Source: Dillenia suffruticosa
Lineage: Eukaryota > Streptophyta > Magnoliopsida > Dilleniales > Dilleniaceae
NCBI GenBank assembly: GCA_033439265.1
Contig: JAVTVX010000027.1
Span: forward strand, 7,641,001-7,705,000
Direction of reading: 5' to 3'
DNA length: 64,000 nt
Shown here: positions 11,140-22,046 of the stretch, piece by piece
Layout: each line of letters begins with the position of its first letter
Position numbering within the stretch: the stretch's first letter is position 1
Made by a program: the position numbers and the translations under genes
The notes under the pieces: model-generated
Told to the model about the DNA's origin: nothing
What the model saw: only the letters and a program-made list of their open reading frames with translations
Databases searched by the model: none

Positions 11140-12270
11140 TTGTGTTTAATGAATATGCAAGTTGGGATTTCTGAGAAGAATGGTCCCAAAGTCCAATTAC
11201 ATCATGATGAAATTATAGTTCAACAATTTATCGCAACATATTCTACACCAATGAACTCAATCAATCCTGTAAGCTCCTCTTATTCAGCAAGATCTTCTCC
11301 AATAGCAAGTAATGACACCTCTAGAAGAGACAAAACCTCTCCATTGAGTTCATCATCATCCAGCTCCTCCAAGGAGACGCCACCAAGAAAATTCAGATCA
11401 TTGTGGGATATTTATGAATCATGCTCATTTGCTTTATATGTGACAGAACCCATTTGTTTTGAGGAAGCAACTAAAGTAGAAGAATGGCAAGTTGTAATGA
11501 TTGAAGAAATGAGAGCAATTGAGCACAATAAGACATGGGAATTGATGAATCTACTAGATGGCTAGACACCTATTGGTCTCAAGTGGGTATATAAGCTTAA
11601 GTATCATGCCAACAACAGTATATAGAAGTATAAATCAAGGCTTGTGGCAAAGGGGCATGTACAACATCAAGGTATTAACTTTGATGAAACATTCTTACCG
11701 GTTGCTCGTTTTGAAATGGTAAGAATCCTTTTATCTGTTGTCGAAAAATTAAATTTGCCAGTTTATCAATTGGATGTGAAGTCTACATTTTTAAATGAGG
11801 AGTTAGAAGAGGAGGTCTATGTATCCCAACATTTGGGTTTTGTTGTTAGTGACAATGAGAACAAGGTTTATAGGCTCAGCAAACCCTCTATGGGATCAAA
11901 CAAACACTGCGAGCAAGGTACAAAAGAATTGACTCGTACTTTCTGAAAACTGTGTTTGAAAGAAGTGAAAGTGAGCCCACACTTATATAAACAAGAACGA
12001 ATGGGGTGAAATGTCACACTTGGGTATGTTGCAATACTTTCTTGGACTTAAAGTGAAACAAGAGGAAGATGAAATTTTTCTTCATAAAAAAAAAGTATAC
12101 AGAAGATCTTTTGTTCAAACGTGGGATGCACAATTGTATGGTTGCTTCTACGGCCATGAATGTAAATAAAAACTTGCGGCCTGAAGATGGCACAGATGTA
12201 GTTGACCTAAGTTTCTATAGAATTTTGATTGATGGCTTGAATTATCTAACACATACCCATCCTAGATATT
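11140..12270 (+). pseudogene. Element 2 reverse transcriptase with a core deletion
   Basis: RVT_2 motifs include [13 protein letters not shown] residues near 11640, [19 protein letters not shown] and [20 protein letters not shown]. Near 11990-12020 the sequence jumps from the segment before the active site directly to the LQYFLGL segment. The YVDD box and its surroundings are therefore absent. The spacer upstream is Ser-rich (11270-11380), as in element 1. Confidence 0.78.
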
Positions 12271-12814
12271 ATGTTTTTTTGTGTGTTGTCTAGGTACATG
12301 CATTGTCCTACCAAGCAACATCCTCGAGCAGGTAAAAGGGTGCTACGTTATATTGCCAGGACTGTTGATTTTGGGATATGGTATTCCAAAGAAACAAATT
12401 TCAGCTTGGTTAGGTATAGTAACAGTGATTGGGTATGATATATTGATGATAGAAGGAGCACATCTCATAATATTTTCAACTTGGGATCTGGGTAATTACT
12501 TGGAGTTCAAAGAAACTGGATGTTGTTGCATTATCATCAACAAAGGTCGAGTATATTGATGTAACATCCACAGCTTGTCAAGCTATGTGGTTACAAATGA
12601 AACTAGCTAATATTCACTGTGAGCAGGAGGGAGCAACAAAAATATTTTGTGATAACAAAGCAACTATTGCGATGACAAAGAATCCAACTTTTCACAATAG
12701 AACAAAACACATCAAAATTCACTATCATTTTATTTGGAACCTAACAATGAAAGGAGAGATAGTGTTAAAGTTTCACAACGCAAGTGATCAAGTTATTGAT
12801 ATTGATGTTCTTAT
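12271..12814 (+). pseudogene. Element 2 RNase H, 5' part
   Basis: Degraded RNase H ends with KIFCDNKATIAMTKNPTFHN, RTKHIKIHYHFIW and the DVL just before element 3. The remaining LTKALPK-like end lies at 17822-17850, directly after element 3. Confidence 0.8.
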
Positions 12815-13408
12815 TGTTAAAATAAATTCAAATGACAATATTGATTAATTTGGTCAATCATTATGATTAATTTAATCAATTATTATGATTGATCTAATCA
12901 ATTATCAACTATTTAATTATAATAATTGATTTAATCAATTATTATGATTGAACTAATCATTATAATTAATTTAGTCAATTATATATATATTTGGTTGGTT
13001 TAATCAATTATTAAGATTGATTCACTATTTGGTTGATTTATTTAATGATTGATTTATTCAATCTTTATAAATTTAGAAAATTGACTTTATTTTCCTCTTT
13101 ACCAATTTTATTGTAATTCTTTTCATTTTCTCTAATGGTTAGTTTCTTGTATAAATAGGAGCCTATTTCCACACTTTGTAATCAAGCAAGTAGAGACAAT
13201 TTTCTCTCTTGCAATTAGCTTTCTCTCTTCTCTTGTAACGTTCTTTAGTAATCAATATTATTTTCTTTATTTTTTTTCTTCTTTTTCATGTTCTTGACAT
13301 TATATTCTTAATTTTATTTTGATAGAATTTTCCTACCTAAAAGTAGTTCTAGATTATACGTCTAGAAACACACGAGAAGTCTAATACTGAGATTAAAATT
13401 TTCCAACA
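12815..13408 (+). repeat. 5' LTR of copia element 3
   Basis: This 594-bp repeat is unusual for dense short inverted motifs of the type attgatttaatcaattat in its first 250 bp. A TATA-like tataaatag lies near 13151. It matches 17236-17821. Confidence 0.93.
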
Positions 13409-14290
13409 TGGTATCAAAGCAAATTTCTAATCCTTTCTCTTTGAGGTTAGAAGATCATTCTTTTCAAATGAATTCTTTTTCACAATCATTCTTTTTTATT
13501 TTTCTTATCTCTTCAAATTATTTTCAATGGGTTACTCATATTAAGAGATTTTTAAATTCAAGAAATCTTTTGGGTCACATTATAAAGGACTCTCTTGATG
13601 AGTCAGATCCAATATTCGAAGAATAGAAAATGAGGAATGACCAAGTGTTCATCATACTCACAAGTTTTATGGATCAAATTTATAGAACTATGGTCATCTA
13701 CTCTCCAAACTCTAAAACTCTTTGGGATCAAATGTACAATCTTTATAGGTAAGAGTCGAGTTTAGGAAGGGTTTTCGAGATAAAGAGGCGAATTGCCAAC
13801 ATCAAGAAAGATGAGAAGACGCTTTCTCAACTATTTTGCTAATATGAAAACTTTTGGAATGAGTTCAAAATTTTGAAACCGATCACAACCGACCTCAAAA
13901 TTTTACAAAAAACAGAGGATGAAGACAAGTTTTTTAAACTCCTCATTTCTCTTAGAGAGCAATTCGTACATGTTCATCAAGAAATCCTTCGAATGAAGGA
14001 TTTTCATTCCTACCAAGAAGTGAGATCCACGATCCAACGGGTAGAAGCAAGTATGAACGTTGAGAATGATTGTCAATCCAAAGTAGAAGGGTATGGTTTC
14101 AATTCGATTATAGAAAGGTAAGTGGCCAACAAGGTGCAGCATAAGGTCAAAAAGGTATGTGCTTACTACAAAAAGCCTAATCATTCGCAAGAAAAATGTT
14201 AGTTCCTTCATCGTTACCTGAAAACTGAGCACTTACAAATCAATGGACAAATCTCTTCAAATATGGCCCAAAATGTAACACTTGAGTTAA
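13408..14290 (+). pseudogene. Element 3 gag
   Basis: Reading frames at 13408-13626 and 13873-14121 carry gag-like sequence (SRNLLGHIIKDSLDESDP; REQFVHVHQEILRMKDFHSY). The zinc knuckle near 14155-14200 reads CAYYKKPNHSQEKC, so the second Cys is Tyr. Stops at 13624, 13750 and after the knuckle interrupt it. Confidence 0.8.
13409..13420 (+). promoter_or_regulatory. Primer-binding site of element 3
   Basis: TGGTATCAAAGC directly abuts the LTR end. It differs by one base from the usual initiator tRNA-Met site. Confidence 0.88.
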
Positions 14291-14379
14291 CAATCGAAAA
14301 TATCGTTTCAAAAGTCTTGCTCAAGCAAGTAACGACCAATTCAGGTATTTGTTTAAACTCAATTTTAAATTTCCAAAAT

Positions 14380-15703
14380 TAGTTAGTAGATTTTAGTTGT
14401 AATCATCATATGGTTATGGACAAAAAGAAATTTAAAAAACTAAAACATCTTCCAAATCATAGGACAGTCAAGATCGCTAATGGGAATAATTTGAATGTAA
14501 GAGAATTCGGGGAAATTGATATTTTTGAAAAAAAAACTTTGATACTTTATATGTTCCCGAATTTTCATCTAATCTATGTCTGTTAGTCAAATTACTAAAG
14601 ACGAAAATTGTAAAGTTATATTTGATCCTGACGCTATTGTTTTTCAGGATTTCAAAACAAACCAAGTGATTGGTAGGGGATTCAAGAGAAACATTCTATA
14701 TTTTTTTAATCAAGATAATCATATACTCACGACATATCAAGGAGAAAATTACATTTTGTGGTATGCTAGTTTAGAATATCCTAATAAACAAGTTTTGAAA
14801 TACCTATTTCCAACAAAAATTGTGAATATAGATATTGTGAAGGTTATATTTTTTGAAAAGAAACTTGAACGCATTATCCGATTTCGGAAACAATTTATAA
14901 AAATGTTTTTAATCTTGTACATTTTGATATTTGGACATCTCTTGTAGTATTTAGACAAGATTTTAAATATTTCATATCTTTTATTGATTACAGAACTAGA
15001 TACACATGAGTTATATATACTCACTTCAAAAGCACAAGTGTTCGAAACATTTAAAAGTTTTTACAATTATATCTCTAAACAATACAATACAAATATAAAA
15101 ATATTTAGAACTGACAATGGGGGGAATATATGAATCATGCATTCACAATTTTTTGGAATAATCTACCAAACCTCATGTCTATATACCCCCCAACAAAATG
15201 GAATAACCGAAAGGAAAAATCGACATTTACTTGATATCGCAAGAACAATCATATTCTATGCAAACATTCCTAAAATTTTTTGGAGCGATACAATTAGTAC
15301 TACTACTCACATAATTAATCGCTTACTCACTAGGATACTCCAAGCAAAATCTCTCTTAGAAATCCTCACTAAGACTAAACCAAATATTACTCACTTAAAA
15401 ATGTTTGGATGCATATGCTATATACATATATCAGAACAATTTAGAAATAAATTGTATAAAAAAATGAGACAGTATGTTTTTATAGGATATGAGTTATTTC
15501 AAAAGGGTTATATATATTATGATCTTACGACTAACAAAATATATATATCAAAAGATGTGATATTTGTAGAAAATGAGTTCTATTTTGCAGATATAAGCGA
15601 AACAAGAACACCACAAAAAGAAAATCTGCAAGTTTTCTTGTTAACTCCGAAAGAAATTAACAATACCTCTTGTCAATCTAATGAAGAGGAAAATCCAAAA
15701 TAA
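14380..15703 (+). pseudogene. Element 3 protease and integrase
   Basis: The protease region begins VDFSCNHHMVMDKKK, where the usual Asp-Ser-Gly-Ala/Cys is lost. The integrase C-terminal half is open at 15137-15703 (YTPQQNGITERKNRHLLDIA with the catalytic Glu, then FGCICYIHISE and VFIGYELFQKG). The two upstream catalytic Asp regions (14950-15130) contain stops. Confidence 0.82.
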
Positions 15704-15839
15704 GAGCAAGAGAGAGGATTATTAGAAAATTCTGAGCAAAGGAAAGATAGAAACTCCTTCAAAACTAAAGAAAGTAGGGAGCAAGGGGGAGACAAAACCC
15801 AAGAAGACTTACTTCCTTCAGAAGTAAATCAAGAGTCAA

Positions 15840-17230
15840 ATAATTTATCATCATCTCTACCACCACTCAGAAGGTCAACAAGGCTAAGATTTCCTCCTTC
15901 AAGATGGGAGCACTACATCTCTAAGGTCACATCTTATCCTATTGCTGACTATTATACTACCACAAATGTTTTCTCAATTCACCAAGTATTTTTGAGTGGC
16001 ATTGATAAATACCGGAGTCTAGAAATTTCAATGAGGCCAATGATCACCCAGAATGGAGAAAGCAATGAAAGAAGAGCTAGATGCTCTCACAAAGAATAAG
16101 ACTTAAGAAATAATAACTCTCACAAGAGGAAAGAAAGCAGTCGGATGCAAATGGATTTATAAGATCAAATATAAAAGTGACGGTTCAATTGATCGCTATA
16201 AGGCTAGACTTGTAGCCAAAGGGTTTATCCAGACTTACGAAGTGGACTATACAAAGACCTTTGCACCTATAACAAAAATGAACACTATAAGGGTTATCGG
16301 AAGTAATATGAATCAAATTGATCAAATTAGAAATTTTCTTAAATCTACTTTTGAAATTAAAGATTTAAGGCTACTAAAGTATTTTTTAGGAATAGAACTT
16401 GTCTACTCTCACAAGGGGCTTGTCCTATTCCAAAGAAATTATACTCTTGATCTCTTGCAGGAGACAAGTAAATTGGGAGCAAAACTAGCGATTAGCCTTA
16501 TCTCAACCTCTGATGAAGAAAAGAATGCTGATCAACTTTTCACAGATATACAGAATACCAGAGACTTGTTGGGAAGCTCATTTACCTAACTATCACCAAA
16601 CCCAACATTGCATATACTATGAGTCAAATCAGTCGGAACATGCATGCTCCTAAAGTGTGTCATTGGAAGGCAGCTGAAAGGATTTTTAGGTATCTCAAAG
16701 GGTCTCCCGGGAGAGGAATCTGCATGAAGAATAATCAAAATTTAGAAATTGTGAGCTATTGCGATGCGGATTGGGCCAAAAATTCAATGGATAGAAAATT
16801 CACCGCAGGTTATTGCATTTTTGTTGGTGGGAATCTCGTATATTGGAAGAGTAAGAAACAATCTATAATTTCAAGATCAAGTGTAAAATCTAAGTACAGA
16901 GCCATGGCAGCAGTAAACAGCGAGATCGTTTGGTTAAAAGCTCTAGTTGAAGAATTAGGAATTCTGGTCACTTTCCCTATCAAACTCTTTTGTGACAATC
17001 AGTCTGCTATTCATATTGTTTCTAATCCTGTATTTCATGAGAGAACATAAGATATCGAAGTTGATTGCCATTTCGTTCATCAAAAAGTTCAAGATAAGAC
17101 CATAGTCACTTCTCGCGTGAAGAGTAATGAGCAGTTTGTTGATATTTTTACCGAGGGAACTACGACAAGTCACATGCAAAACATTATCAGCAAGTTAGGT
17201 TTCTTAGATATCTATTCGTCAAACTTGAGG
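15840..17230 (+). pseudogene. Element 3 reverse transcriptase (core deleted) and RNase H
   Basis: The RT start (CKWIYKIKYKSDGSIDRYKA, VDYTKTFAPITKMNTIRV-like) jumps at about 16295 in the same frame to the post-active-site segment (NFLKSTFEIKDLRLLKYFLG), losing roughly 150 residues with the YVDD box. RNase H follows at 16619-17050: SYCDADWAKNSMDRK, YWKSKKQSIISRSSVKSKY and LFCDNQSAIHIVSNPVFHE. Glu residues usual in the SSAEAEYRA box are Lys here. Confidence 0.85.
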
Positions 17231-17235
17231 GGAAG
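17228..17235 (+). promoter_or_regulatory. Polypurine tract of element 3
   Basis: A purine run (gaggggaag) lies immediately before the 3' LTR. Confidence 0.75.
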
Positions 17236-17821
17236 TGTTAAAATAAATTCAAATGACAATATTGATTGATTTAGTCAATCATTGACTAAATCAATCATCA
17301 ATCATTATAATTGAATTATTCAATTATCAATATAATAATTGATTTAATCAATTATTATGATTAAATTAATCATTATAATTAATTTGATCAATTATATATA
17401 TATTTGATTGACTTAATCAATTATTAAGATTGATTTACTCAACCATTATATATTTGGTTGATTTATTCAATCATTATAAATTTAGAAAATTGACTTTATT
17501 TTTCTCTTTATCAATTTTATTATGATTCTTTTTTTTTCTCTAATGATTAATTTCTTGTATAAATAGAACTCATCTCCATACTTTATAATCAAGTAAATAA
17601 AGACAATTTTCTCTATTGCAATTGGTTTTCTCTCTTCTCTTATAATATTCTTTAGTAATCAATATTATTTTTTTCATTTTTCTTTTTCTTTTTCTTTTTT
17701 GTGTTCTTGATATTATATTCTTAATTTTATTTTGGTATAATTTTCGTTCATAAAAGTGGTTCTAGATTATAAATTTAGAAACATATAAGAAATCTAATAC
17801 CGAGATTACAATTTTCCAACA
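17236..17821 (+). repeat. 3' LTR of copia element 3
   Basis: This 586-bp repeat matches 12815-13408 with numerous substitutions and small indels. Confidence 0.93.
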
Positions 17822-17900
17822 CTTACCAAAGCACTTCCTAAGCCAAGTATAATTATTTTTGGTAGAAACTTGGAGTTTGTAATTTTGAAGCAAGGGGGAG
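17822..17900 (+). pseudogene. Tail of element 2 pol and its polypurine tract
   Basis: The 79 bp after element 3 continue the RNase H end of element 2 (TKALPKPS) and finish with the polypurine tract aagggggag directly before the LTR at 17901. Confidence 0.85.
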
Positions 17901-18151
17901 TGTTGAGCAATGCTCCAAAATTAGTGGAACCAATTTCTATTTTTAGTTAGCAGCGGGGTTTGCTTTTAGTTGGAGAGTTATGAGTTAGTAGATCATGTTT
18001 CCCACTCTTTTTGTTTAATTGTTTAAATTTAGTGTTATTCATTTAGTGTAAACCAATATAATAAGCCTTGTTATTTTTATTAGGTGTGAAATGAAGAAAA
18101 TATTCCCTCATTTTGCCGTCTTATTCTTCATTTTCAATATTCTTTCCAACA
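17901..18151 (+). repeat. 3' LTR of copia element 2
   Basis: This 251-bp repeat begins TGTTGAGCAATGCTCC and ends CCAACA, followed by the duplicated caaga. Confidence 0.93.
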
Positions 18152-19222
18152 CAAGAATGTCACATCATTTGGTTCATATCCGAGATCTTTCATCCAATTT
18201 AATAGTTTAAGAGCTTCATTTCTATAACCATTCCGAGCATAAGAATAAATCATGGTATTCAAGGACACGACATCAAGTTTACTTAAACGGTGAAACGTCA
18301 ACTTTGCCATTTCTATAATTCCGCATTTACCATACAAGTCAATGAGTGCTGCCCTAGTTAAACTATCCTACTAAGTCCATATATTGCAACCATAGCATGA
18401 ATTGGTTTCCCTTGTTCAAGCATCGCAAGGCTGGAGCATGGTCGAAGAACACCAGAGAATGTGAAAGCATCTGGACTTACTAAATCGTGAAGCATGTGGT
18501 AGAACTTTGACAAGACAATCTCTTCTCTTCCATTTTGTGATAGGCCCGTAATGAAAGATGTCCTAGTCACTTGGTTTGGTTCAATAATCCACTTAAAGAC
18601 CTTCAAAGAGTCGCCAACCAAACCACGTTTAAATACATTGTATGGAGCGAAGTTTGTGCAGAAACAGCAAACTCAAAACCAGATCGTATGATAAGTATAT
18701 GGATCAACATCCCCATGAGCAAACCCGCCACATTTGCACAACTACTCAAAATACTTGCAAAAGTAAATTCATTAGCCTCAATACACTCATCAAGCATTTC
18801 CCTGAAAATCTCTAAAGCCTCTACATTTTTACCACGCTGTGCAAACCCCACAATTAATGCAGTCACCAAAACCACATCTTTCTCCACAATTCGATCCAAA
18901 ACCATCCCGATATCCCTCAATTTTCCAAATTTTGCAAACATAACAACAAGAAAACTTGCAATAAAAGCAATTGATACTTCCAAACCAAAAACCATAGCTT
19001 GGCCATGTGCTCTCCTGCCTTCAATAACAATACCCAGACTAAGGAATGCCTTGAAAATGTTTTAGAAAATAAATTCATCTGGAAAAGTTCATTCCAAAAC
19101 CATCTTATTATAAAACTTTACAGCTTTTTCACTTCTTCCCCGACTAATATAGGAAGAAATCATTGAATTCCAAGTAACAATCTGTCTCTGAGGCAATTCA
19201 TTGAACAAGTAACCATTTCCAA
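18152..19222 (-). pseudogene. PPR-DYW editing factor, 5' piece: tandem PPR motifs
   Basis: Minus-strand reading from 19222 gives PLS-type PPR motifs: QIVTWNSMISSYISRGRSEK, DVVLVTALIVGFAQRGKN, ANEFTFASILSSCANV, DVVSLNTMIYSYARNGYRNE and YEPNDVTFL. A TAA at 19063-19065 stops the frame, and frameshifts lie near 18610 and 18345. The N-terminal targeting sequence and first motifs are absent; the coding sequence ends at a hAT-like sequence starting about 19223. The last codons join in frame to 8567 across copia element 2. Confidence 0.9.
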
Positions 19223-20450
19223 TAGACAAGTAACTGGGCCGGTTTGGGCCCGAAAGCCGGCCCGACTGGCCCAGGTAAAGCCCGGATTGAGAACCGGCCC
19301 CTGCTACAGTAAACTGACCCGGCCCGAACCGTTTACTGTAGCGGGCCGGGCTGATTCCAAAAAAAATTGAACCGTGAACCGGCCCGGAACAGGCACGGAA
19401 CCGGCTGGAACCGCCAGTTCAGGCCCGGAACCGGCCCGGCCCTGCCAGTTCTGGTTCAAATTTTCCACATTTTTTTTGAATTTTGAAAATTTTTCAATTT
19501 TACCCCTCCCAACAGCTATAAAACGGTTACTTTTGAGGTTATTTTGGTCCATAGGGTCAAAAAATTTTCCTATAAATATCTTATACCCCATTTCCAAAAT
19601 CTCCACAACAAAATCTCTCTTTCTCTCTCACATCTACATTCTCTCAATATTACTATATTTTCTCAATTTTCATTAATTTTCCATTATTATTTCCTTTCTA
19701 TTACCATTTTTTATATCATTTCCATCATTTTCTACACCATTTCCAATTTTCCATTTTCATTTTCTCCATTATCTACATTTCCACCATTATCTACATTTCC
19801 ACCAATTTCTACACCATTTCTATTATCTTATACCACATTACCTACACCATTTTTTATATCATTTCCATCATTTTCTACACCATTTCCATTTCTCCATTTT
19901 CATTTTCTCCATTATCTACATTTCCACCAATTTCTACACCATTTCTATTACCTTATATCACATTACCTACACCATTTTTTATACCATTTCCATCAATTTC
20001 TACACCATTTCATCATCTTATACTCCATTATCTACATTGATCAAAATTTGACAAGATTTCAAGGTTGGGAACTCATTCAAGATTTTGCGAAAAACAATTG
20101 TGATATTCGTCAAATCGATACATTTAATTTTTTTGCATATTTATTTTTTTGCATTTGCATTACATTTGCATTACCTTTTTTTAAAATTTAAATTTTAAAA
20201 TTTTTTTAAAAATTTAATCTTAAATTTCCTTTAAAAAATTTTATCGTATATATTATTTTAAAATTTTTAATCTAAATTTTTTTATAAAATGACCGGAACA
20301 CACTCTTCACAATCTTCTCAACAATCTCCTCTTCATCCATTTTTTGAAATTCCCGATCATATAGATATTAAAACTTTTTTGAAAGAAACTGAATTTAGTA
20401 ACACTGAATTTAACATAACACAAACTAAAAAAATGAATTTATTCCTATAG
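19223..20450 (+). mobile_element. hAT-like transposon 5' end, truncated
   Basis: The segment starts tagacaagtaactgggccgg, like the tag...GGGCCGG ends of many plant hAT elements. It carries many GGCCCGG/CCGGCCC subterminal motifs to 19440. A leader follows, then an ATG at 20289 opening a Ser/Gln-rich frame (MTGTHSSQSSQQSP, then FFEIPDHIDIKTFLKE) that stops at 20447. The start resembles N-termini of RICESLEEPER-type hAT proteins, by recollection of style only. No BED finger, transposase core, 3' end or 8-bp duplication is found. Confidence 0.5.
19660..20040. repeat. Low-complexity TC/AC-rich tract with an internal duplication
   Basis: Degenerate units such as ccatttctacaccatt repeat here. A segment of about 100 bp around 19775-19870 recurs at 19915-20010. 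It lies in the leader of the hAT-like fragment. A 215-codon frame through it is a by-product of composition. Confidence 0.7.
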
Positions 20451-20789
20451 AAGATACGACAGTAGTTCAAGACAAATGAATTAAAATATAACTTTGAATA
20501 CCGGTTAATCAAATAAAAAAATGATATTATTCTACATCATACTAATAAGATAGGTCAAATTAATAAAAATTATTTATACTTTTAGAATTATAATTAAGAT
20601 TCATCTTGTTCTCCTTTTCTTTTCCCACCTTTTATCCATGTCTTATCTGTCATAATCTTGTCCGACCTGTCCCCAAGGAGATAGGCTAGAGGTATAAACC
20701 CTTTCTCCCAATATGATAATTTCAAATTCAAATCTCTATATAAAAAAATATTAAAAATGGACACTCCCAACAATGTATCAATCATTAGC
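20451..20789. other. AT-rich spacer
   Basis: No gene or element could be supported between the hAT-like fragment and the gag-only LTR family member that follows. Confidence 0.5.
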
Positions 20790-20801
20790 TAATATTGAAA
20801 A

Positions 20802-21605
20802 ATGGTAAAAGAAATTGGGTATGAAGCCATTGAAGAGGAAGCCTTCTATAAAGCCATCAAAAAACATCTCAAAAGGTAAGAAATTGAAATACAAAAATTT
20901 TATTTACATGTTCACAAGAAAACGGAAGAAATCAACCAATTAATTGATAAACATGGCAAAAGGATGGACCCTCTTATGACATGTATATTGAAAATGTTGG
21001 GAATCGATGAAAATATCAACATTTTGGTGAAAATGGAACAAGAAAGTAAAAAAAAATTGGAAAGCAATGAAACAAATTAAGTGACAAATGAAACAATATC
21101 GAAACCCATGGAAGAGCAGGGTATAAAATCACTTTCTAAATCTCTTATTTTATCTACTTCTAATGAAAAAATATTGAAAGTAGAAAAATTTCAAATATCA
21201 AAAAAAGAAGGGTCTTGCATGTCCAAGAAAGAATGATCTTGCATGTCCAAGAAAGAAAGGTCTTGCATGTCCAAAAAAGAATGGTCTTACATGTCCAAGA
21301 AAAAAATTATTGATGGAGGGTTTTTGCCAATTCCTCCAAAAATTAAATTTTCGGTAATTATTGGTCAAAACCCTTCACAAAAAACAAGTTCAAGAAAAAT
21401 CTCCTTCAAGCTTACTCATTTCTATTTTTCTTCCAAATTCTCATTGCAACTCAAGTTATATCTATTATTCGTTTTTATCACCTTATCTTTTAACACAAAT
21501 ACAAATTTTGATTCAAAATCTATGGATTCAAATATCAATTCTTGGTTTTCCATCTTTGAAGACAAAGATGCTCTCAAAGAAAAAAAGTATTATAACAATT
21601 ATTAG
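20802..21605 (+). pseudogene. Gag-like protein of the short LTR family (copy 1)
   Basis: A single frame of 268 codons runs from ATG 20802 to TAG 21603-21605, broken by three stops (near 20876, 21078 and 21234). It contains a Lys/Glu-rich, probably coiled-coil stretch (EEINQLIDKHGKRMDP, LVKMEQESKKKLESNE). Four 8-residue repeats of the type SCMSKKE follow. It ends with a conserved tail (IDGGFLPIPPKIKF, SFNTNTNFDSKSMD, NSWFSIFEDKD). The stop lies inside the start of the LTR. No zinc knuckle, protease or polymerase is present. The tail resembles ends of plant gypsy polyproteins, but I cannot assign a function. Confidence 0.65.
21211..21306 (+). repeat. Four tandem 24-bp repeats in the gag-like frame
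   Basis: Units start at 21211, 21235, 21259 and 21283, with consensus ggtcttgcatgtccaagaaa plus gaat/gaaa. Each codes eight residues. The related copy at 29.6 kb has only about two units. Confidence 0.9.
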
Positions 21606-21774
21606 CCATTGGATAATAGTTAATCATGATTAGTGAAAAAAGTTAGTAGTTAATTGTTGAGTTATTAATAATTAGTTGTAATGGTTAAATAGTTAGTGAA
21701 ATTAGTTAGAAATATTAGTATAAATAATAATCCAATACATATAATGTGACATAGAATTGAATGGTAATGAAATC

Positions 21775-21870
21775 TCTCTTTGTCTCTCTTATATTCTCTC
21801 TTTCCCTCTCTAAATCTCTCTCTCTCTCTCTCTCTCTACTCTCTCTCTCTCTCTCTCTATTCTCTTTATT
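21775..21870. repeat. CT-rich microsatellite
   Basis: Runs of (ct)n interrupted by a few other bases lie within the LTR of the gag-only element. Confidence 0.9.
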
Positions 21871-22046
21871 CCACTTTCTTCTCTTTCTCTCATATTCTTT
21901 CTCTATCCCACATGGGTTGTAACACTACGTTATTTTAAGGTTATTTTAATTTTTTTTTAGTTAATTCGGAACATCACTCCCCACCCCCCCGGCGGGCGCT
22001 CTCTCTCTCTCGCCAACATCCTTTTCTAACATCCAGGCTCGAAGTC

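Larger units (their letters stand above)
12815..17821 (+). mobile_element. Ty1/copia LTR retrotransposon (element 3), nested in element 2
   Basis: LTRs at 12815-13408 and 17236-17821 both begin TGTTAAAATAAATTC and end CCAACA. Flanks are cttat (12810-12814) and cttac (17822-17826), a 5-bp duplication with one later change. Removing it rejoins the RNase H tail of element 2. The element has copia order but lacks the reverse transcriptase core, and its zinc knuckle, protease and RNase H residues are altered. It is younger than element 2 by position. Confidence 0.94.
8568..18151 (+). mobile_element. Ty1/copia LTR retrotransposon (element 2), defective, hosting element 3
   Basis: LTRs at 8568-8841 and 17901-18151 are flanked by a perfect caaga duplication (8563-8567 and 18152-18156). 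The element inserted into a PPR motif of the same pseudogene as element 1, in the same orientation. Its RNase H end is cut by element 3 (12815-17821). The coding regions are heavily degraded: many stops, a missing reverse transcriptase core and a changed protease site. Confidence 0.95.
20790..21924 (+). mobile_element. Non-autonomous gag-only LTR element, 5' truncated (copy 1)
   Basis: The internal part and 3' LTR match the complete copy at 29022-30352, which lies on the other strand. The 3' LTR is about 21591-21924: it begins TATAACAA, contains a long CT-rich tract, and ends GGGTTGTAACA. No matching LTR is found before 20790, so the 5' LTR is missing. The left boundary is approximate. Confidence 0.75.

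Noticed and set aside
12850..13080. Short inverted AT-rich motifs as a possible replication or regulatory site
   Set aside because: They are present in both LTRs of element 3 and are explained as LTR sequence.
19544..20191. 215-codon plus-strand frame rich in Phe, Ser, His and Leu
   Set aside because: It runs through a low-complexity tract and repeats with it; no domain or codon structure.
21211..21306. CRISPR-like array
   Set aside because: The 24-bp units are contiguous with no spacers, are part of a reading frame, and the genome is a plant.
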